A stretch of 64,000 nucleotides of DNA from Smittia aterrima. Its lineage: Eukaryota > Arthropoda > Insecta > Diptera > Chironomidae. This document shows, one piece after another, positions 31,643 to 44,300 of this stretch (positions within the stretch are counted from its first letter, which is position 1; every line of letters starts with the position of its first letter). The notes under the pieces were generated by a model that did no database searches, was not told the DNA's origin, and worked only from the letters and a program-made list of their open reading frames with translations. Position numbers and translations under genes: made by a program. The DNA lies in NCBI GenBank assembly GCA_033063855.1, contig CP093830.1:20026854-20090853 (forward strand), written 5' to 3'.

Positions 31643-32705
31643 CATGTAATCTTCAAAGGACTCTTCGGCCATGCCTGCGCTGTATTTGCAAAATGCTCGT
31701 TGGAAATAAATCGCTTGAAGCACTCGCTTGTTCTCTCCGTCAACTTCAAGAGCATTTGTTAGATTGCTGGAGGCCGAGTTGAATTCTTTGAATCGAAGCA
31801 GCATCGCGGAGTAATCGATCAGTTCACGAATGAGTGTTACTTTGTCAAGTAGATCCTTAGCTTCTTCATAATTAGGATCCAGTTCAAGTGCCTTCGTGAA
31901 GTCGTCGACGGAGAGTTTAACAAAACCCCACATGTAGTGGAAGTAGCCTCTCACAAAGTAATAGTGAGCTGATGTGCCATCGCTAGGAAGCTTCTTCTTG
32001 GCTTCTTCCAAAAGGTTCGATTTGATAAGACGTTCGATGTTGTTCAGCAATGCCTCTTCATTTCCGTTGTTATAAAGAATATCAATCTCCAAAGAATGAA
32101 TAAGTCGCTTCAGGAAGTCGTGATGCATGTCATCAGCAGCAAGTTTAATACGTTTATTGCTAACGTCTACTGTAGCACATTCATTCAAGTGTTCAAAGGC
32201 TTCTCTAAAGTTTTTATCTTCGAACTCTGCTTTTGCTGTAGAGAAACAATTAAATTAGTTTCAACTTTCATGAATTTCCTAAATGTTTTGTCTAACCTTT
32301 CTTCATAAGATCAACTACTCGTGTTGCAATATCCTTGTAAATATCAGCTCTCTTCATCGTTGACTTGCTCGTGTACTTACTCTTCATCAGAGCTACCGAG
32401 AATGGGAAAATGCACTTGTCGAAGTCTCCGTTCATGTAATAGCTTAATCCGATGCCGTACCAAGCGAATGGATTGTGTGGATCGATGACGATAACTTCTT
32501 GTAGAGTTACAACCGCTTCCTGATGACAGATTCCGAGATTGGCCCAACAAGCTGCTTTCAATATTGTTATCTGAAGCTCCTTTCCAATGTCAAGTATTGG
32601 AATTGTTTCAATCAACTTCAAGCAGTCCTCGTATTTGCCGGCAAGAAACACATTCTTAATGCGAAATCTTAATAGAGGCGTTACTTCAGAAACAAGATCA
32701 GACAT
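31556..32705 (-). CDS. TPR-repeat protein
   Basis: Exons 32297-32705 and 31556-32235 give 362 aa. An acceptor immediately before the ATG and a GTAAGT donor near 32774 imply a 5' UTR exon. Helical TPR-type repeats are visible at about 18-120 (AGKYEDCLKLIE, WANLGICHQEAVVTLQEVIVIDPHNPFAWYGIG) and 230-300 (YYFVRGYFHYMW, VDDFTKALELDPNYEEAKDLL). No J domain, Sgt or other partner domain was seen, so the partner is unknown; TPRs usually bind chaperones or assemble complexes. It is divergent to CABLES and convergent to CFAP276 before the F-box insertion. Confidence 0.82.
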
Positions 32706-32828
32706 TCCTGTGAAAGATCGATTAGTTTTCTGTTATCTTCCATGATTATGTGAAAGTTTATTATGTTAACTTACTTCTTGATAACTTGTTGAGAACGGAA
32801 ATCGTCAAATTACAATTAAATTAAACTT

Positions 32829-32948
32829 TTATTTTGAGTCGGATGATTTATCGTCGTCGTTGTCTTCTTCTTCTTGAAAGCGTTTCTGATCGTTATTTCC
32901 TGTCCCGATAATTTCCGGATATCTCTTAGGTGTCCAAAGTATGCGCTG
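32829..32948 (-). other. Orphan terminal-exon-like ORF
   Basis: Forty codons run from an acceptor-like AATCAG to TAA. They contain LWTPKRYPEIIGTG and an acidic end (FQEEEDNDDDKSSDSK), typical of a real C-terminus. The frame is closed just upstream and no convincing donor exon lies between here and CABLES at 33435. It may be a last exon of a gene I cannot trace, or a relic. Function unknown. Confidence 0.25.
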
Positions 32949-33434
32949 CTGATTATTTAAAGATTAATGAAACAGAAAAATATTCATTGGACCATCAGGA
33001 AGCAGAACTTCTGATGAAGAAGAGGCCTCGTCTCTTGATTATTTTGTCGTCCGCGAATAAAAATAAGTTTAACGACGAACGAAAATATGAAAAAAGTTTT
33101 TCAATTCAACAACGAGATGGCTTAATCGAATCAAACTGAGAGGGGAAATTAAAGCTATCAGAATCAAAACAAATTCGACTTTTCTCGGAGCAGCATTTTA
33201 ATTTTAGATTTTACAACTTAATAAGAATTAGTTTAGTGTCATCGACGTCTCCATCAATTTATATTAAATCAGATTTATCCAAAATAGTTAAAGTTTAATT
33301 GCTTCGTGTTGTCGTTTTAAGATTTCTGTTACTTAAAGTTAACGCGAAATGTTTCTGTGACGCAAATTCTCCAATTGTTCTTATCAGTACCTAAAGTAAA
33401 AGTTATCGTTGTTTTGTTAACCACCTCGTGAACT
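32949..33434. other. Upstream region of CABLES
   Basis: No gene was recognised. Part of it (about 33258-33320, with ATTTATCCAAAATAG and TTAAAGTTTAATTGCTTCG) faintly resembles the 5' half of the tRNA-like SINE but lacks the B box. Confidence 0.35.
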
Positions 33435-35037
33435 ATGTCTTCAAACTACTACAACAGCGAGAAGGAGAAGCGTCTCCGTCGCATTACTGCTGTCAACTTC
33501 TTATCAAGCATCTCGTTAGACGGAATTCGTCGCTTTAATAATTTCGGAATACAAGCGTCGCGACGACCGTCAAAACGAACTCACGAAGATATCGAAAACG
33601 AAAAAGCCAAAGAGGAGCGTGAAACAGATCGAGTTTCCCTCAGTTCAGAATCCGACATTAAGCTCTCTTCGTCAGTTGGCGTACCAAGGATTCTGAGTCA
33701 ACTCAATCCTTTTCAACCGCATCGCGAGAGGGGAAGGTAAAACGAAAATATCTGGTTACGAGAGTATTTGCGAAACTTTTGTCTATTTTAGGACTATTAG
33801 CAGCTCGAACGAGTCAGCAGCTGAACGTCGTCAAGCTTTAATCCTCAAACGTGCAATTTGCACTTGCCCAATTCAAAACTTTGGCGCCACATCTTCGAAC
33901 GAGTCCTTGGCACATCGTCCCAAATGCCTTGCTATTCATGAAGCTTCTCCGGCTCGCACAAATGGAAAATATATCGATGTGACAGATTCTCGATGTGTTG
34001 TAACAAAATTGAAGAAGCCTCTTCACATCTACTCAATTATTCCATTTAGGAAACGAGCACCAGTGTCAACGAGCAAAGTAAAGGAAAAGTTAGACGTTCG
34101 AGCAGCGGCAGCAGGTCGAAGACATCGTCAGACATCCACGTCTCGTCCTATGTCTAGCAATGGAGATTATCAACAACCCTTCGACCCATTCAACTTATTA
34201 GGACTTGATAGACGAACTGATGGTTTTCAAGAGATTTCTTACGGTTATTTATTGGTTCCAACGAAAGCAAACGGAGGCAAAAGCAGCGTAAGTTTAATTA
34301 TTTCGATTCAATTTCATTAGTAAAATATTGAAATCAATTTAAGACTCGTCACAATCACGAGCGTCATTTGGACACTCTTGCACTGCAGAACCATGGAATG
34401 TATCGACCACATTTCTCAAATAATCACGACGATGGCGAAGTGGAGCCTTACTCGGCTGACCTTTTAGATGACCCCGAACTCATTGGAGGGCGTCACAGAA
34501 CTTTGCTGAAATTTTCAAACTACTTGACCAGCGTAATTGACTATGTTAGACAATCTGATCTCAAGAAGGAGCTTAATGAAAAGTTCCATGAAAAGTATCC
34601 GCACATCGAACTCACATTGAGTAAGTTGCGTTCGATCAAACGTGACATGAGAAAAATCAACAAACTTGACCCGAAAATTGATTTGTTGACAGTCGCGCAA
34701 GCTTACGTTTACTTCGAGAAACTAATCTTGGCAGGTTTGATCAATAAAATCAATAGAAAGCTTTGTGCTGGAGCTTGCTTACTGCTCAGCGCGAAGCTGA
34801 ATGACGTCAAAGGTGAAACGTTGAGAGGATTGATTGATGTAAGTTTATAAATTTTACTGAAACAAAATAGAAAACAATTTCATTTTAATTTCACAGAAAA
34901 TCGAAAACATCTTCCGCATAAATCGCAAAGAGTTGATTTTGTCTGAATTCGCAGTCTTAGTTGCTCTCGAATTCAGTCTTCATGTGCCAATAAGTGAAAT
35001 TGGGCCGCACTACCAACGTTTACGCTTTGAGACTTAA
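33435..35037 (+). CDS. CABLES1: CABLES (CDK5 and ABL enzyme substrate) family protein
   Basis: Exons 33435-33736, 33792-34287, 34344-34838 and 34897-35037 give 477 aa. The N-terminal two-thirds are Ser/Arg-rich and low in known domains. The C-terminal cyclin-like fold (about 295-475) is diagnostic: DDPELIGGRHRTLLKFSNY, TSVIDYVRQSDLKKELNEKF, LTLSKLRSIKRDMRK, NRKLCAGACLLLSAKLN and FAVLVALEFSLHVP. CABLES proteins link CDKs to non-receptor tyrosine kinases and regulate proliferation and neurite growth. One CABLES gene is expected in flies. AATAAA at 35060-35065. Confidence 0.9.
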
Positions 35038-35065
35038 CAAATTTATGTTCAATGTTATCAATAAA

Positions 35066-38000
35066 AAAAATCGTTTATTTTACGCTACAGAATCCTTCGA
35101 TGCATAATTTTTGTTTTTAAATTGCTCAACGACCGAGAAACCATAAATTCTTTAAGTAAGACAACAAGAAATAAACAACAAAAGATAATCGAGAGCAGTG
35201 AGTTGTGCAAGTAAACAAAAACATTAAGAATCGAGGTGATAGATGATGGGAAAAGCTCTCGAATGGGAGAACCGGTCATTAATTCCTTATTTCTCCGAAG
35301 AAAACTTTTAATGAAGAACAAACAGAATTTTCTCGATAAATTCATTCTCAAGATCGCTCGTAAATTGCTTCTCAGTCAAAGGAAGAGTTCAAAACGACTA
35401 AACATCGTTCACGATTCTCAGAATGTTTTATGTTGCGACGGGAAAACTGGAAAATGGAAAAACATAGAATTTTTGTCAGCAATTTATTTGGAAGCGGTAA
35501 AGCATTAAAAATAGTTAGAGAAAGAACTAAATTCAACGACGGTCACTTTCTTCTGAAATCTTATTAGAAAACTTCTTTCAAAAAACAAACTCAAATATTT
35601 AAATTAAATCTCTTCATCTAAATCATTCGTAATCTCCTTCATTGCTTATTCCTAAAAATCGCTAAATACTTTCCCCGTCCCCCACAGGAATCGATAATTT
35701 ATTGCTTAATAGTTTCTCCCCCAATCGTATGTTCCGATACTTATCTCGCAAACAACACGCTTTGAATTTGTTCAAGTCACCCGAAATCTTCGAGAATATT
35801 TCAACAACAATGAACAGGAATTCCTTACACGAAAATAACTTTCCGTTCAACCTCAGAAGGAAATGTTTCCGTTCGCTTTTCTTCTTCATTTCTTCATTAT
35901 GTTCATCCAACATTAGCAGCATCTGAGGGTGGTGGCGGGAGAGACGACGATGGCACGAAAAGGGAAAACAAGGTTCAATGATAATTAAATTAGGAAAAGA
36001 CAAAAAGATTGTAAACGATATGTTTGAACAAGGAATATTCGAGAGCTCTGAGTGGGTGGAGTGGGTGGAAGACATAAAAACAAGTCCTCATACATGAGAG
36101 TAGTGGAAATGAATAAATGAATCCATTAATAACCGTATTGCCTTGTCGTTACGTCCCGACAAGAAAGTTCCCGAAAGTTAAGCAAACAAGAAGGGAAATG
36201 CTGGAGGAAAATCTTAAGGAAAATCTTGAAGTTTTAACGAAGAAAAACTAATGAATAATTAATTATTTGAATTTATAATGAAATCGTTGAAGGAGCTGCA
36301 GGATTGAAAATTAAGATTTGACTTTAAAACTTTGACAATATCAAAATATCAATTTTGACCAAGTCTTCAGACTCAGCGAACTAAATATTTATTTAAAGAC
36401 ATTCTGAACTCACGTACGAAAAAATCGTTTTACGCCCACGCGCGTCTACCGCCACTACAAGAAGCATTTCTCCATCTTTTCTATCACAAATAGTAATGAG
36501 CTTCGAGGGATAAAGTGAAAAAGTGCTGACGTGGGAAAAATGTTTAATATCGAGGCAATTTTTTCGTCGTCTCGCACTTTCATGTGTCGCAAAAGTAAAT
36601 CTTTGCACTGCGAAGAGGGAAATTCAAATTTCCTGTTAAAGAGAAAAGGATTTCGAGAGAATGTGACGACGAAGGAAATGTGTCGCTGTAAATAAATTCA
36701 ACGAGAGAAAAAAAATGTTTTCAGCGATTTTAAAATTTCATAATTTTTTTATCATCAAACTTTGCTTCCTCGTGTGCCTCCGGACGTGTAAATGATATGA
36801 TGATGACCATGTTCATCGGTCCACTTTCTCTTTCCTTTCAAGCTCATTCATTAATTTTTTTTTGTTTCGCTTTTAATGTTTTATAACTTTCCACTCGTTT
36901 AACTTTTCAACAAGCCCAACTCGAATTGAATGAAAAAGCATCCTCAAACTTTTTTTTGGCGTTTGTGGAAATTAAATCAAATGCGAGGAGAATAAAAAAC
37001 ATGTTTGCGTGAATAGGAAAGCAAACGAGGCAGGAAAATTTGCTTGTAAATTTATCGTGAATGAAATGAATCGCTTTTCGACCAAAAGGTTTGGTGTAAA
37101 TTTGTGGGAAGCATTTGAGTGTTGCGTGGCGAGTGAAAAAGCCTTTAGTCTGACCTTATCTAATCTACTCGAGAAGAAGAAGATCAACTCAATTAAAATG
37201 AAACTGAACGTGACATCGAAGCCAATTCATCCCCAACCCGCATGCAGAAAGGATCAGTTTTTGTTGAAGCGATTTTTTTTGCTTATTTAGTGAATGTTTG
37301 TGATTCCTTTTTGCCTTTTTCTTGCCGCCAGCTACATTAACGAGTTATAAAACAAGTAAACACATGAAACATAAAAAGTTAATGATAATTCTTTTTTTGC
37401 GATAGCACTCAACACATCGCAAGGATTCATCTGGAAAATGTGTTTGATGTTCGTTCTTTGCATAAGCGTCGTTGATTTGCAGAATGAGATGAACTCTGTT
37501 TAGAATTTATGATTGAAGTGAGGGCTCAGTAGGTTAAACATTAAAGTCTAACTAACAATTTAAACTTAAACTTCAATCTGATTAAATGACTGCAATAAAG
37601 ACAAAACATAAAATCTCAGCGTCAGTTGGAAGAAAATCGTCTTCTTCGAAGCAACCCCGAAGAACTTTCTTCTTATCTCTGAAGCTATTAACAAATTAAA
37701 AAGGGGTAAAGCGGCGGCTGTGTCCCGTCTTTAATTGTTATTGTTGTTTTGCTTTCCTCATTGCTACGAAAGAAAATAAACAGCGCCACAAACAGCCGCG
37801 AGGAATTGGATGGAAAAACTTTCTTCATAATTTTTCATCGTCGCTTTTTCCGGGGAGCGCCATTTAAAGGAGCATAAAAGAAATGGAAAGAAAAACCGGG
37901 CATAAAAGATTAAGGAAGTCGAAACATTTTCAACTTTTAATTGTTAATTTCTGTGGAGCGGAAAGAGCGAAGTTTGGCGAGGGAAGCGTGAAGTTGTTTG

Positions 38001-38748
38001 TTGAAATTCGCCGCGGACAAAGAAACGAGATTAAGATTATAAATCGAGTTAAGAAAAGGTTTGAAATCTCTTTCATCCTTGCATTGATTTTCTTGGAGAT
38101 GACAATTTGTCGATGCTGATTTGTCTAAACTTTTGATCGAGGTTAGTCGAGTTTCCCTTTTGATTAATTAAATTCAAAGAAAGGTCGGAAGTGAGGCGAG
38201 AAAATTTGACAGTGAAATCGAGCAGAACGAAAAGTGTCAAAGGTCAAAATCAATTTCAAGTGGAGAGCATCAGAAGTTAGAAGGGAGAGGAGAACTGCAA
38301 AAAAAATTCGTTATTTTTTCAGTCAACACATCGCAACGAAACGACAAAACATGGACAAAGGTAGACGAGTTAGATCTGATACAGCGCAAAACCAAACATT
38401 CCTCTAATTGGCACTAATAAACACTTTCTAACTGAAGGACGACACAAAAAAACTCCGAGCATTTGTTTGCTGTTGAAGTTTCGCGATTTTTTCCTGCAAA
38501 CTTTTTAAATGAAAATGTCAACATTCGGAATTTTCCTCTTCGGTATTTTATTTTAAACGCGAACAAGAGAAACGAGACTCAAATGTAAAGAAAAACTTTC
38601 AAGAGTAGCTCACTCTGGATGTGAAAAGGAATGAGCTTCGAGAAAAAGCTTTGAGCTTCCGGAAAACAGTTTTGTCATTTAATTGAAATTTTTTATTCTG
38701 TTGATTCGATTTATTTACATTTAATCAAAGTTTTAAAAAACAAAATGA
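35066..38748. other. 3.7 kb intergenic stretch without genes
   Basis: No coding region, RNA gene or repeat family could be supported. Short frames on both strands have no domains. TGGGTGGAG/TGGGTGGAA occur back to back at 36053-36070 as a 9-bp repeat. The region may hold regulatory DNA for CABLES or the chitin-binding gene. Confidence 0.4.
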
Positions 38749-40009
38749 TTAGACCTTGTTGAAGCGACGAGCTAACATTTGACGACGACCTGGTGGTGCC
38801 TCTTCAGAACCATCCTCTGGAATTATTTGTTCTTCTGAGCCATCTTCTGGAATTGTTTGTTCCTCTGAGCCATCTTCTGGAATTGGTTGTTCTTCTGAGC
38901 CATCTTCTGGCTCTGCTTCAGGTACGAAACATGTGGCTTCCTCTGAAACTTGACAACGTCTCGATACATTATCGAAGAAAAGGTTAGCACCGCAAGTTTG
39001 CAAATAAGATCTGCCGCTTGCGCAGAAGAAGAAGAATTGACAAGATTCAGGATGAGGAATGGCAGCTCCAGTTGTGTCCCCGCAATCGGCGAAAACTTGT
39101 TCCGGAATCAAAGGATTGTCTTCTGGAATAATTGGCTGTAAATCGAAAGAAAAGAGTTATTTTTGAAAATAAAGTGAAAGGAAATGATTTTACAGTGCAG
39201 GCTGGCTCCAGGACTTCAGGATCATCACAATATCTAGTTGTTGGATTGAAATGCAAGTCACTTCGACATGAAAGAGGAACTCCGGTCGATCCGACACACA
39301 AATAGTAAGCTCCACAATCTCTTGAGCTAGGTACGAAAGTAGGAAGGCCTGTAACAGCTGCTCCAGCACACAATGCGCGATCTAAATGACAATCAGCGAG
39401 GAATGGTTCGACACATCCACTGTCGTAATATGAAAAGTGCGTGCCTTCTGGACAATCACGGTCGTTTTCGATGCCATCGAAGCAAACTAAATCCAAAAGA
39501 ATTTTAATTAGTGAATGTTTACTTCGGAGGATAAGCTTAAGCACTACGATAAGATAAACATTTCCATTAAGCTCAGATTTGAGTTACGTTCGTAACGAAA
39601 CTGAGTTTGGAAGTTTAAAAAACAGACCTGTGTACTTCGAGCATGAATATTTGTGTGGAATGACGTTAACTCCTCCAGTCGTTGGGCAATTCAGATTGAC
39701 CCATCTGTCATCTAAATCACATTTCACGTTCACTGCGTAATTGCACATTTGGTTCTCGTTATCAAAGCGTAAACCTTCGCGGCATCGATCTTCACGGCGA
39801 ATATTTCCTTCAATGTCGCACTCGTAGTACCACGCACATCCACGTGAGTTTGGAGCGAAATCAAGTCCCAATGGACCATTTACCAGACAAGGATTTTCTG
39901 CAAAATTATTTCTTCCCTCTGCTTTAATTCGTCTCAAGAATTCCTGGATATTTTGAGCGGATGTGAATCCGACCAGCAAAACGCTGAGTAGGAAGATTTT
40001 TCCAATCAT
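38749..40009 (-). CDS. Peritrophin-type chitin-binding protein, four CBM14 domains
   Basis: Exons 39628-40009, 39194-39486 and 38749-39135 give 353 aa. A signal peptide (1-18) is followed by four CBM14 (ChtBD2) domains at about 41-98, 108-160, 166-225 and 242-292, each with the six-cysteine pattern and aromatic residues for chitin (e.g. CAWYYEC, CGAYYLC, CQFFFFC). Domain 2 is split by the first intron. The tail has four repeats of PEDGSEEQ and ends with a basic RRQMLARRF. Such proteins coat the midgut peritrophic matrix or cuticle. GATA-motif clustering upstream favours the midgut. Confidence 0.92.
38812..38925 (-). repeat. Coding tandem repeat, 30-bp unit, about four copies
   Basis: Period-30 repeat within the last exon of the peritrophin gene, encoding (I/T)-(I/P)-PEDGSEEQ. 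The units differ by a few bases. Such acidic tracts can vary in copy number between alleles. Confidence 0.8.
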
Positions 40010-40046
40010 TTTGAAGAGTGAACACGTTGAACTAAAATTGCGAACT

Positions 40047-40241
40047 GAAAAGAGTTCAACAAAGGCGACGAAATAAATAAGATTTAATCTAATCGAACGA
40101 GAAGCTTTGGGATCTTATCGAAAATCTAGGAATTTTTACGGAACAATTATTCTTAAAAAGTGAACTCAGATGCTGATAAGATTTCGATTAATCTGAGAGC
40201 TTATCTGATAAAACTTTTGTTCAATGCTTCAAAGTCTTATC
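40047..40241 (-). promoter_or_regulatory. Peritrophin promoter with five GATA motifs
   Basis: CTTATC at 40114-40119, GATAAG at 40175-40180, CTTATC at 40200-40205, GATA at 40207-40210 and CTTATC at 40236-40241 lie within 130 bp. TTTTCAGTTCG near 40050 (minus strand) is an initiator match about 40 bp before the ATG. GATA factors such as serpent/GATAe drive midgut genes in Diptera; binding here is inferred. Confidence 0.55.
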
Positions 40242-41368
40242 TCAAGCAAATGGGATTTTAACGACAACCTCTTCAAACATTAAATTGAATTTCGTGATTG
40301 ATTAATTGATCGTGATTACCTGTCTCGTCGTAGCGGAAGTTGATTAAAAAATCTCAATCAATTTCCTAAAAGAGAAATAACAAGACTCGAATGTTTCTTC
40401 TTCAACAGTTTTCATTTGTGAAACACTTCACTTTTATTTTATTCTCTTTACCTTTCTTATTATTCTAAATCTTTGTACAGAAAGCTTAAGTTTTTTTTTC
40501 CTTTTCATTTGCGCCATGGGCGAAGACTTTCAGCGATTGAAAAATTCAATTAAATATTTAAATAATTGGTAACCCCTTAAGTGCTAAAAGTAGTTTTTCT
40601 TTCCTTTTTCATGGCTTTCCATAAGATTTAAGTCTTAACGAATAAGATTTTTAATTTATTACGTCGATTTTTTTTTCATCAAAATATTCCGTTCTTGTTG
40701 CACAAAAAAGTCATTTGGTTAATTCTCATCTCAATCTTAATAAATAGTAATACGACTCGCATTGACAGTTGAGTTGAAAACAGAACGCGGAGCTCAAACC
40801 ATTTTGTGCTTTGAGTTAGTTGCACTGCTTGCAATGTCGAGGCATTTTGTTCCTTACAAAAGTAAATGATTTCTTTTTATACAGTTTAGGAGTTAAATGA
40901 GAAAGATATTCCTCGTCAGTGAGTGACGAAAGTTGTGAACAATTCAGTTGAGTATTTCCACAGTGCTTACGAAATATTCGTAATTAAGCCTTAAACTCTA
41001 TTTGATGAGACAAATCAAGTTGGACTTGAGAGTCTACAACCTTTGAAGTCGCTTCTTGTTTCTTAAAAAGATTTTGGGAGTTTGTTTGTCATTTTGCAAT
41101 TAAAATTTATGCAGATAGGAGATAAATAGGTTTTAAAAGGTTTTTAAACTAAGATCACAATAAGAAATGAAAGAAAATAAAAGTTAAATTTAGATGAAGG
41201 ATAATTTACATTCGTATTTGGCAAGTTAACATGCTTAACTCTTGAAAACTTCAGTCGATTCTTGTGATTCACTAAACTTAAATAATTCTTTTTTAAATAC
41301 ATAATTCGTCTGTCCCTGAGTCTCAGCGACACAATTTCACTTCATTTTATATTTACAAGTCTTCAGGA
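40242..41368. other. Region between the peritrophin promoter and the ptc stop codon
   Basis: AT-rich, with no coding gene supported. The part next to 41369 should be the patched 3' UTR. A 62-codon frame at 41144-41332 (-) shows no recognised features. Confidence 0.4.
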
Positions 41369-44300
41369 TCAACTGAAATTCTGTTGATGATTGTTGCTAC
41401 TCGTCGTCGTTGTTGTTGTCGTTGATGGTCCACCTGTTGTGAACTCAAGTTTAATGTTAGCCGTGGCGGTTACTTTGGTGTTCTGTTGGCTTCCGTTGTG
41501 ATGAGTTTCAACAATTACTTCCGGTTGAACGATAATGCTTTTGAAAGCTGGCTGATTGGTGTCGATTGTTATTCCATCGCCTTGATTGTTCTTCGAACAC
41601 TTCTCGCGTTGCAAGTTATTGTGGTGGACTCGCGGAAAGTTCTTTTGACTCATTCCGTTGTCACTCATGTTTCCATCGCGATAACTTCCATTTGAGAGTG
41701 AAGAAGCCGACGATTGCCATGATGACTCTTCAGTTATTGTTGTTAATGATGGCTCATTGTTGAAGTTTGTGTTTTTGATGTGATGCGACTTCTTACGCGA
41801 TGGCCGCTTGCTGTGCAAATTGATGTCTTTCTGCTTATTGATGTTCGATTTTGGCTGTGGCGATGGTGTTGAGATTCGATCTACACGATGACGTGGAATG
41901 AGTTCAGGAGCTGGTCCGAATAAAAGCAACAACATCGGGTAATGGAATAAACTGTTGACTGCGCAGAGAAGCCAAAAAGCGATCAACAAGAAGAAGAAAT
42001 GTTTGACGATGAATTCAAACGGCGAGAAGTATAAAATCAGCAGAATTAGAATGCTTGTGGCGATGCCATGAAGGATGAAAGGAGTTGTGTGCTCTAAAGC
42101 GAGGCGAAGTCGTCGCTCGCGATTTCCAATTGAAGTTAAAAAGCCCTGAAGAAGAAATTTAAAATTAGTCACTGACATTTCTGAAGACAGTTTCAATAAA
42201 ACTTACCAAAGTTATATTTGCTGTGAAGCTTATGCTTAACCCGATGCTAGCAATCAACACAACGGCTGCAATAGCTGATAATTTCAAGTCCAGCAACAAC
42301 ATAACGTTGAAAAGTTGTGCAAAAACGAATATCGAATTAAGAACGATGAGCAGAGCTGCCGGCACTGAATGCAAGAAGATCAGTGAAAGAATGAACGTAA
42401 CAATGATGGAGCCAGCGAGAGCGATAACGATCAGAACATCGAGGTTGAAGTACTGAGCCCAGTAAAGGAACGGAATGCCTGATGGATAATTTGGCAAGCC
42501 TCTGGCGCTGAACTTGTCGCACAAGCTTCTGATTTCTTCGATAACATTCTTGATGTCCTTTGTCGTGTACAGGCCATGAAGGTAGAAAGGTAATTGAGTG
42601 TAGGATAATGGCGCACTCTTTGGAATCACCATTTCTTTGTCGTTGGGAGAATGAAGCCACATGCGAGGTGATGGTCTCAAGTTGCTCTGTGAAGCAGCAT
42701 AAGCAGCATCGTTCCAAGCCCAAGCCGACAAATAATTGTAGAAAGCTTTTGGATTGATGATTCCTTCAGCATCAACAAGTCGATTATGAGTGATCAACGA
42801 TTTGTCAATTGGATTATCGACATGACCAGTTTGAGCCAAAAGTTTGAATGCGAGAATTCCATCAGCTGATGCAGTCGGATACCAACGTTCTCTGGAGATT
42901 GCTCCGCTTGCGTAATCACGATCGAAGGCTCTTTGAAGTCCCCACAGCCAGTTACGGAAAAGATTAAGCCAGAAGTCAGGCAAGCCACCGTTATCGTTCT
43001 TGATGATGTTTGGAATGCGAATGAACGATTCGTGATACTCTCGCAACAACTTTTGGTTCTGTGGATATTCAAAGTCACCTTGTGTCACCGCGTAAATGTT
43101 GTAGAAGCCGAAGAGTTTACTCTGAGCACTGATGAAATTGTATTCAGTTGTGTTGCGCGGAATCAGGTCAGTGAGTTCGAAGCCGTCTTGCAGTTTAACC
43201 GTTGAGTAAGCAGAAGATCCGATAAGTGCAATGATTGAGAGAATTCCGAGCGCCTTCACTTTTCCATTCAAGATGATGTCGATGTAAAGTTTGATATTCA
43301 TCTTCTTGCATTTCTTCTGCTTCGGTGGATTTGGCAGCAAAGTATCGTCTTTAGTGAGATCGTTTGTTCGAATTGTTAGTGGTTCCGATTGTCGATTTCT
43401 CGATTCGATTGTTTGACTTGTGAAACGTGGCAAGCAACAAAGAATGTCGAGATGCGATGATCGTCTTCGTTCCAAGTCTAAGCTGATGAAAGCTGGGAAG
43501 ACAAACAAGATGACGACGAGATTCACTGAGATGAGAACTGCAGCTTGAAGGGCAAAGGAACGAAGAACAGGAATTGGAAGAACTGCAGCGCCAAGGAAAG
43601 CTGAAGCAGTCACTGCTCCATTGAACAAAACGCTCAGTCCATATTTCTTCAGAATCTGAGACGTTTGCATTTGTTCGTTGCTGTTACGTCTTGAGTCGTA
43701 GCCATGAGTGAGAATGAAGATTTGATAAACAGCGAGTCCGAGAGTGATCAAAGGAACAACTTGCGTTGTTGCAACGTTAAATGGAATTCCAATGAATGAA
43801 CAAGCGCCAAGACCTGCAGCGGTTGAAAAACACAAAAGCAGAACTCCAAACATTCCAACGCCACTTTGACCTTCGACAGGATCGCCAAAACGATAAAGTA
43901 CAAGTCCCGTGTACAAGAAGATGACGAGAGCACAGATCGTTAAGTGCAAGAAGTCAGGCTTTGAATGTAAACGAAGGCTGTTGTCGAGAGTAGTTGAACT
44001 GAAGGCGTTAAAGTCGAAGGCAGCGTAAGTTGTGTTTCCTTCTTCGCGCATAAGTTTTCGTACCTGAGATGAAAGGAATTAAATTAAAATCTTTCTTAAA
44101 GGATTCTCATTTCAATGAACTCACCTCATTTGTAAATTTTCCCTGCCAAGCGTTGAGAATGTCACGAGCTTTCTTTAGATTCCATCCAGCATAATGAGTC
44201 TTGTAGTTGTCATTCCAATGATCGTAAAGCTCCTGTTCGCTCATGAGTTGAACAACAGTCTGTAAAGCTTTAGCTTTACGAATGTGATTCGTTGCGTTCT

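Noticed and set aside
36053..36070. Two TGGGTGGA-type sites as possible Gli sites
   Set aside because: Two mismatches each to TGGGTGGTC and far from ptc; better seen as a 9-bp repeat.
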